Shown here piece by piece: positions 58,660 through 64,000 of a stretch of DNA of 64,000 nucleotides. The position numbers were made by a program, and so were the translations under genes. The notes under the pieces were generated by a model. That model saw only the letters and a program-made list of their open reading frames with translations. It did not search any database and was not told the DNA's origin. Source of the stretch: Cercis canadensis (taxonomy: Eukaryota; Streptophyta; Magnoliopsida; Fabales; Fabaceae); NCBI GenBank assembly GCA_003255065.1, contig QAOA01000712.1:546207-610206 (forward strand), read 5' to 3'. Within the stretch, counting starts at the first letter, position 1. The number at the start of each line of letters is the position of its first letter.

Positions 58660-58800
58660 TTCGATATGGACATTTGTGCAAATGACGTCATAAATAACTT
58701 GTTCCACATTTTTTTGGATGTATATGGTAAACTTTCTCACAAGCCTTACATTTTACACAAGTTCTTAGTAACCAATTCTCATCTTCTACATCAACATTTT
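58660..58800 (-). pseudogene. Second BED-type zinc finger fragment inside the hAT element
   Basis: The minus strand encodes ENWLLRTCVKCKACEKVYHI, then CGTSYL, a stop, and RHLHKCP. This has the CxxC...HxxxxC/H layout of a BED finger and resembles the transposase's own finger (CKACGKEY, then SGTSHL). It lies downstream of the transposase end, in the same orientation. It is probably a relic of another hAT copy. Confidence 0.6.
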
Positions 58801-59047
58801 CAAAATGTTCCCAAATAGTAGACATTCTAGAGCCATTAGCATCTCCCATAATTCTGAATAAAAAATAATTATCAAACCAATAACCAAGTTTAAATGATCA
58901 TAGCTCAAAGCCTCAAACCAACAATCAAACAATGAAGCATAAAAAATATTCAAAGCAACAAAACCAAGTAGACAAATCAAAGTATCAAACCAACAAAATA
59001 ACAATCAAATAACAAGTTTAAAAAAATTATTCAAATTATGAAATCCC

Positions 59048-61256
59048 TTAATCTTCTTCTTCTTCATCATTGCCCTCAATAATAACATTTGACTCCTCTC
59101 TAGAGAGACATAGATCATCAATGTCAGTTGAATCATCATCATCATCATCACCTACAAAACCAAGTAGCCAATTATGTGTGCATAGAAGAGCTTACAATGT
59201 TTCGTCAAGCATGGAACTTCTATATTTGTTCGACACACGAGAGCCAATACTAAAAGGGGATTCTGATGCTACGGTAGTTATTGGAATGTTCAATATATCA
59301 CAAGTCATCCTTGCAAGATCGCTAAATCTATTACTTTTGTCTCTCCAATAAGCCAAAACATCAAAACTTCCTGTGATTGTTATCCTTGGCTCTTCCAAAT
59401 AAATATCAAGTTGAGACTTTCAGGCATTGTTAGTCTGTTGGCAATCAAATTCTTCAAAATCCTATCAAATGATGAAATTAATATTTAACTTACATAGTTA
59501 CATCATAATATTGTGTAATCAAAATGTAAACAATGAAAATGTTTAAAAAAAAAAATTCAATAGCAAACTTACATCATAATATAGTGTAGACAATTTCTCT
59601 TTTCCTTTTCTTCCTCCAATAATACTTGGTGGTTGACTCACATTGAAAGAAGTCTTTGAAGTTGTTGCACCCTTATTGACATACTCTTCAAACATTTGAT
59701 ACAAATCTTTCTTAACTTTTTCAACTTTTTCTCCATAGTAATATGGATCAAGTCTAGAATAAGTATACTTCAAGAAATTAAGTTTTTTGGTTGGATCAAG
59801 AATAGCCCCAAATGCAAGAACCACACTATATTCATTCCAATACTTGTCAAATTTATCTTTCATTCTATGAGTCATGCTTTGAATCAACAAATCTTCATTC
59901 ATCAAGTTGGATGTCAAAAGAAGCTCTATCTTCCAAATTTCTCCAAAATACAAATTAGATGTAGGATAAGATGACCAAATATCAAGTTGGTAATTGTATA
60001 AAATGACTTCAAGAATTCACACATTGAAGCCATTTCTATTCCACTCATCATTTGATGGACACTACTTATAATTCTTATCAACTAAACTCAAACTATAAAA
60101 GGCACAACGATACTTGATTGCACTCTCAAACATTATATAAGTGGAGTTCCATTTAGTAACAACATCCGGTCTCAAGCCAATTGATGTATCAATCCCGCCA
60201 ACTTGTTCAACACACTGAAAAAATTGTTTCATCCTACTTTCTGATGCCCTCACATAATGCACACTTTGTCTAATTTTGTGCAATGCATCACTAAAAACTT
60301 TCAAACCATCTTGAACAATGAGGTTCAAGATATGAGCAGAACATCTAATATGAAAAAAACTCTCCATTAAGTAACAAGCTATTTGACAAACATAGGTGTT
60401 CTTTCAAGATGTTTTGCATATTGTCCTTTGAAGAAGCATTATCCAAAGTAATGGAAAAAAATTTATCTCTATTCCCCAATCCTTTAAACATTCAAGCACC
60501 TTCAATGATAAATCATGCTCAGTATGTGGAGGTTGCATGTGAGAAAATGCTAAAATCTTATTATTCTACTTCCATTTCTCATCAACATAATGAGCAGTTA
60601 AAGATATATAACCATGGTTGGTGCATGCAGTCCAAACATCAGAAGTCAAACACACTTTACCAGGAATTCGGGCTAATTGTTGTTTCAATTTTTCTTTCTT
60701 CATTTCATATTTTTTCAGCACATCAAGTTTAACATTTTTTCTAGAAATAAACTTACAATCTTCATTCAAAAACTTTTGATATTTCCTAAACATCCTCTAC
60801 TCAACAATACTAAACGGAACATCATGTGCAATAATCAATTCAAACAATAACTCACGATTCACATTAGAGTCAAATTTTCTTCTCTTCAACTTCCTTTCAG
60901 AATCAATTAACATCTCCCCAACATCATGAAATTTAAGAATCATATGACATTTAGGAACATGACAGCATAAATGAGAAGTTCCTGATTTACTTGCACAAGT
61001 GTATTCTTTCCCACAAGCCTTGCATTTACACTTTTCTTTGCCATCTTTACCCATACCAATTTNCATCTTTACCCATGCCAATTTTAACAAAATAGTTCCA
61101 CACATCAGAGGTTAATGATTTAGCCTGTTTGGATTGTGGTTCAACATTCTCACTAGTATTTGTATTACTAACAATACTAGGGATTTGCACAAATTCACAA
61201 TCATCATCAGCATCACAACTAATACCACCATTCTTTCCAACACTAGAGGAAGTCAT
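59048..61256 (-). pseudogene. hAT transposase (BED finger, RNase H-like core, C-terminal dimerisation domain), broken
   Basis: The minus-strand ATG at 61256 starts MTSSSVGKNGG. The BED-type zinc finger at about 61035-60950 has CKACGKEYTCASKSGTSHL. A TAG at 60797-60799 follows FSIVE. The core goes on in the same frame: GKVCLTSDVWTACTNHGYIS (first catalytic Asp region), CSAHILNLIVQDGLKVFSDA, DVVTKWNSTYIM, then the middle domain at 59953-59543 (KFDKYWNEYSVVLAFGAILD). The C-terminal dimerisation motif is at 59398-59192 (EPRITITGSFDVLAYWRD, ITTVASESPFSIGSR). An acidic tail (DDDDDDD, EEEED) ends at 59048. The N at 61063 with its 21-bp duplication adds 22 bp and causes the apparent frame change there. 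Remaining breaks: stops near 60797, 60566 and 59192 and a shift near 60440. Confidence 0.9.
61042..61084. other. 21-bp duplication around a single N in the transposase
   Basis: 61042-61062 and 61064-61084 differ at one base and flank the N at 61063. The extra 22 bp equals the frame offset between the two transposase pieces, so the break is probably an assembly artefact. Confidence 0.85.
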
Positions 61257-61544
61257 ACTACAAAAAATTTAAAGAAAAAAGTAAATAAAAGCCCCTAACA
61301 AAATTGCAAACAACATGTGATGTAGTACAAAAGGATTTGGAATTCATGGCATAAAGGGAGCATCCAAAGTTGACTAGAAAAGTTAACCATGTTCGTTTTG
61401 ACAAAACACCCCACTTTTTCATATGGAAACGGCCTTTTGAACAAAACGCAAGATATATCGCGCGTCGCATGATTTTAGCCAAATTTCATCATTTCAGGGG
61501 TCAAAACAATATTTTATTGTTTATAGGGCTACTTTTGTCATTTT

Positions 61545-61720
61545 CGGCATGTCTGGCGCCCAGCGCCAGGATCATGGCGCCCAGCGTTGGCACCATATCA
61601 ACCCAAAACTTCAGCTCGGCATACTTGGCGCTCAGCGCTGGCACCAGCAACACAAAGAAGCCCGATTGGGCCACACTCAGCGCTCAGCGCCAGGAACGTA
61701 GCGCTCAGCGTTAGCACACA
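61545..61720 (-). repeat. CpG-rich repeats upstream of the hAT transposase
   Basis: Six or so copies of GGCGCCCAGCGCCAGG or variants (GGCGCTCAGCGCTGGC) occur 0.3-0.5 kb before the start codon. They contain palindromic AGCGCT and GGCGCC cores. They resemble in type, but not in exact unit, the clusters in the Athila LTRs. Confidence 0.65.
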
Positions 61721-62212
61721 GCAAAACAACCCAATTTTAAGAAATCAGATCTAAAATGTGTAAGACTTTTCCATAGAATAATCAACAATGGCAACTATGC
61801 AGTACACCTTCATCATCAAACAGCCATGCAAACTTAACTAGCTTAGCTATAACTATAAATGAGCTCCAATATGGCAAATTAGCAGACAGAGAGAGAGTAA
61901 GAGAGAGAACGCTACAATATATTGTAGACAACCTCATAGAGAGAGAGAGAAAGAGAGAGAACAAGGACTTACAGTCACAGGCACACACACAGTAAAGGGA
62001 AAAAGATGGAGAAGGAGAGGCGGCAGCTAGCGGCGGTAATGAGGACTGAGGAGAGGGAGGCGAAGACCGAAGAGTGGAGTGTGTAAAAGATGAAATTTGG
62101 AGAGAAATGGAGAACCACAGTGGAGATTGTGGAGTCTGAGAATGAGAGATGAAATTTAGGGATTTCAGAATTGGGGTTGATTGAAAGCTAAAAAAAAAAA
62201 AACAAATCGAGC
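61721..62212 (-). mobile_element. Non-coding part of the hAT element upstream of the transposase
   Basis: GA-rich runs (61880-61962) give the low-complexity ORF 61782-62261 on the other strand, which I do not accept as a gene. It probably contains the transposase promoter, but no TATA box stands out. Confidence 0.5.
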
Positions 62213-62290
62213 TAATCGGGCCAACCCGGTTGAAACTCGATCGGGCCACGGGCCGGGCCAAATAGGCCCGGTTTTAAACAGGCCAGCTTT
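62213..62290 (-). repeat. Right subterminal GGCCC-rich repeats of the hAT element
   Basis: ATCGGGCCAACCCGG, GGGCCACGGGCCGGGCC and AGGCCCGG motifs. Paired with 58318-58400. Confidence 0.7.
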
Positions 62291-62352
62291 TTAAGAACCT
62301 AGCCCACCATTTTTTCGAGCCCCACCAGGCTGAACCCATGAACCCAGCTCTA

Positions 62353-62360
62353 GTTCTAAC
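62353..62360 (+). repeat. Right 8-bp target duplication of the hAT element (GTTCTAAC)
   Basis: Identical to 58291-58298. Confidence 0.93.
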
Positions 62361-62387
62361 ATACAAGAAAGGTATGTGATATCTCCT

Positions 62388-62500
62388 TGACGTGATAGCA
62401 TAATAACCGTTGATATAGAAAGTATTTAATCTTGGCCGTTAAAAATAAACGGTTAAGATTAAATGTTTCTACATCAATAGTGATTAATGCTACCATGTCA
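62388..62500 (+). repeat. Fold-back element (small MITE-like inverted repeat)
   Basis: Arms 62388-62440 (TGACGTGATAGCAT...GGCCGTT) and 62448-62500 (AACGGTTAAG...GCTACCATGTCA) pair over 53 bases with some mismatches and single-base bulges, around a 7-base loop. The element lies between two related direct repeats, GGTATGTGATATCTCCTTGA (62371-62390) and GGTAGGTATTACATATCTCC (62501-62520). Confidence 0.7.
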
Positions 62501-63278
62501 GGTAGGTATTACATATCTCCTTGATAAGTGAGAAAGCTTCATCAATTTTTTTGTTGTGAGCAAAAATTTAGCAACCAACTAGGCTACAATAAAACTAAAA
62601 CAGTGCTCATGTAGAATGTCTTACCAAAAGATTCTCACATGCTCAAACCTAAGACATTGAACAATTTGGTCAATTTTCAAAAACTTATATTCACCATTTA
62701 TTGTTTCAAGTCCAAATTTCTTTTTGATAATTTTAAAGTCAAATTGAAATGTATTTTTTATGGGTCATTCTTAGTGCTTGTAAGTTTTGTATTCGAATCT
62801 AAGTTATAATCAACATACCAAGAAAATGTATTTTTTTTTTTATGGAAAAACTAATAAACTCATATGTTAGGTCATAAGTAAACCACTACATGTGGTCCAA
62901 TAGTGAATGATTCAGGTAGTTTGTACTTGTAGGAGATTAGGAGTTTGAGTCTCCATGTTGTCATGTAATAAAAAAAAAACGTTGGGTTATTACTTAATTA
63001 CATTTATTGTATTAGTTAGTTTGGGAAATTTTCTCAAAAACTACTATTGCATGATCACATTTAACTTTTATGCTATCATGAGTAGGTCCATTTAAGAAAT
63101 AAACGAGGGAAAGAAAATGAATAAAAAGAAAAGTAAAAATGAAGTTAGACATAATATATGTATCTATATTTATCTAATAAAAATGTATCTAGTATATACT
63201 ATGTAGCACAAGTACAAGTACGAGTACGAAACGCCGGTATGACATTTTTAAAAAAAATAAGGGTACAGGTATGCCACG

Positions 63279-63332
<54 letters not shown>

Positions 63333-63620
63333 GAATGACACATACTCTATTTAGGATGAGAAATTTAACTAAAATCATCAAAAGTTATGATAATAATAAT
63401 AATAACAACAAAATGGATGATTGGGATTTCAATTTGTCATTTGTAGTTTCTACCAATGGAAAGATTAGCTTGAGCACAACTCTTTTTTTTTTTCTTTCAT
63501 TTTTTGAAAAAGAAATAATTGATGACATTGCCTCTGCAAAGTGACATAAAACACTTGGTATAATGTTTCTTTTCCCAGTATCGTTCATACTCCCTCTCTT
63601 TCTCACTTTGAATCCAAGAC
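62501..63620. other. AT-rich intergenic region with a possible SINE
   Basis: 62910-62985 has a tRNA-like pattern: TGGTCCAATAGTG, then AGTTTGAGTCTCC about 45 bp later, then an A-run (62970-62979). No clear target duplication. No gene is supported; ORF 63158-63544 reads through the TA run. Confidence 0.35.
63281..63329 (+). repeat. (AT)n microsatellite, about 24 units
   Basis: An uninterrupted run of AT. It produces the poly-Tyr/Ile stretch in ORFs on both strands. Confidence 0.95.
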
Positions 63621-63622
63621 TG

Positions 63623-63651
63623 CCTCTCTCTCTCTCTCTCTCTCTCTCTCT
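63623..63651 (+). repeat. (CT)n microsatellite
   Basis: About 14 CT units. Confidence 0.93.
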
Positions 63652-63721
63652 ATGATATCTAATTAAAGCTTATTATACCTTATTCTCCAAATTCTCTTTG
63701 GCAATCAAATCAAATACGCTC

Positions 63722-63958
63722 CTATGTTCTCTGCTTCTTTGATGAAGAAGTTGTGTCTGCTCCTCTGTTCTCTACTTCTCCGCTTCTTTGATGAAGAAGC
63801 TGCGTCCTAACCTTCATCGCGAGGATGGGCTCGAAACAATGCTCAAGGTCCCAATCCCATAAGAAATTTTCTCCCACAAGATAGCAACTCAACAAAGCTT
63901 GGCAGAACATGAAGTCATGGATGAAACCAAATGCAGATTCAAGATCATCGTTATCCAT
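63722..63958 (-). CDS. Hypothetical protein or first exon at the window edge
   Basis: The minus-strand ATG at 63958 lies in a favourable context (GCTGCCATGGATAAC) and opens a 78-codon frame, MDNDDLESAFGFIHDFMFCQ and onward, ending in a Ser/Lys-rich tail at 63722. I do not recognise the family. The first 50 residues have a plausible mixed composition. The last part comes from a local imperfect duplication of about 40 bp (CTTCTTTGATGAAGAAG at 63736 and 63783), so coding there is doubtful; a splice donor at ATGAAG|GTTAGG (near 63815) could end a first exon. The poly-T immediately upstream leaves no visible promoter. Confidence 0.3.
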   Translation of the reverse strand: MDNDDLESAFGFIHDFMFCQALLSCYLVGENFLWDWDLEHCFEPILAMKVRTQLLHQRSGEVENRGADTTSSSKKQRT

Positions 63959-64000
63959 GGCAGCGCGTTTCGAAATGGAAAAAAAAAAAAAAAAAAAAGG

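Larger units (their letters stand above)
58299..62352 (-). mobile_element. hAT-superfamily DNA transposon, 4054 bp
   Basis: The ends are TAGAGCTAAC on the left and CCCAGCTCTA on the right, giving an imperfect terminal inverted repeat with TAGAGCT in common. They are flanked by GTTCTAAC on both sides. Subterminal regions (58318-58400 and 62213-62290) are packed with GGGCC/GGCCC, as expected for transposase-binding repeats. The single transposase is on the minus strand and is broken by stops, so the copy would need a helper. A CpG-rich repeat cluster (61545-61720) lies upstream of the transposase. Confidence 0.93.

Noticed and set aside
60409..60732. 107-aa plus-strand ORF
   Set aside because: Antisense to the hAT transposase core.
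61782..62261. 159-aa minus-strand ORF upstream of the transposase
   Set aside because: Ser/Leu-rich translation of GA-rich low-complexity DNA inside the hAT 5' region; no domain.
62910..62985. tRNA gene
   Set aside because: Only loose A- and B-box resemblance; no cloverleaf can be drawn and no anticodon arm is visible. Kept at most as a weak SINE candidate.
63158..63544. 128-aa ORF with poly-Ile/Tyr
   Set aside because: Created by the AT microsatellite and poly-T tracts.

Overview
The window is nuclear DNA of a flowering plant, very probably a dicot. Evidence: nested Ty3/gypsy retrotransposons of the Athila, Tekay-like chromovirus and Tat types, a Ty1/copia relic, a hAT transposon with an 8-bp target duplication, and a three-exon plant acid phosphatase (vegetative storage protein family) gene. 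The species cannot be named from the sequence. It is a draft assembly: one 553-bp N gap and several single Ns, most of which sit between near-identical direct repeats.

Positions 1-45408 are a retrotransposon nest. 1-1998 is the 5' end of a minus-strand Athila-like element (LTR 771-1998). 1999-6456 is the 3' half of a plus-strand Athila-like element with its LTR. 6457-9257 is a degenerate 35-bp minisatellite. 9258-14122 is a chromovirus (LTR, gag, protease) that breaks off at the start of reverse transcriptase and is fused to an Athila integrase, 3' UTR and LTR (14123-17564). 17565-20316 and about 43453-45408 are the two ends (minus orientation) of a large pol-less LTR element. Its left LTR carries a solo Athila LTR (18395-19723, TSD GTGCC), and its right LTR (44791-44795) preserves the empty site. 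Inside it lies a Tat-type LTR (22821-24100 plus 38568-41180, then a primer binding site). That LTR is split by a nearly complete minus-strand Athila element, 24101-38567, with TSD TTGGG. This element has gag, protease, RT, RNase H, integrase and a second ORF in the env position, all broken by a few stops and shifts.

Positions 45409-64000 are lower-copy DNA. A minus-strand acid phosphatase gene (45613-49754, 250 aa after splicing) is the only gene that looks intact. Next come an F-box pseudogene (53531-54597, minus), a copia relic (about 54830-57780, plus), a 4054-bp hAT element (58299-62352, TSD GTTCTAAC) with a nearly full-length transposase pseudogene, a fold-back element (62388-62500), microsatellites, and a short ORF at the right edge.

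Most notable signals: (1) a stem-loop with an invariant AGGA loop and a stem that changes by paired substitutions, placed just before the polypurine tract of each Athila-type element and again internally in two; (2) a 42-bp block, 41/42 identical, directly after integrase in two otherwise diverged elements; (3) the chromovirus-Athila fusion; (4) an LTR insertion proved by its paralogous empty site; (5) a second BED zinc finger relic inside the hAT element.
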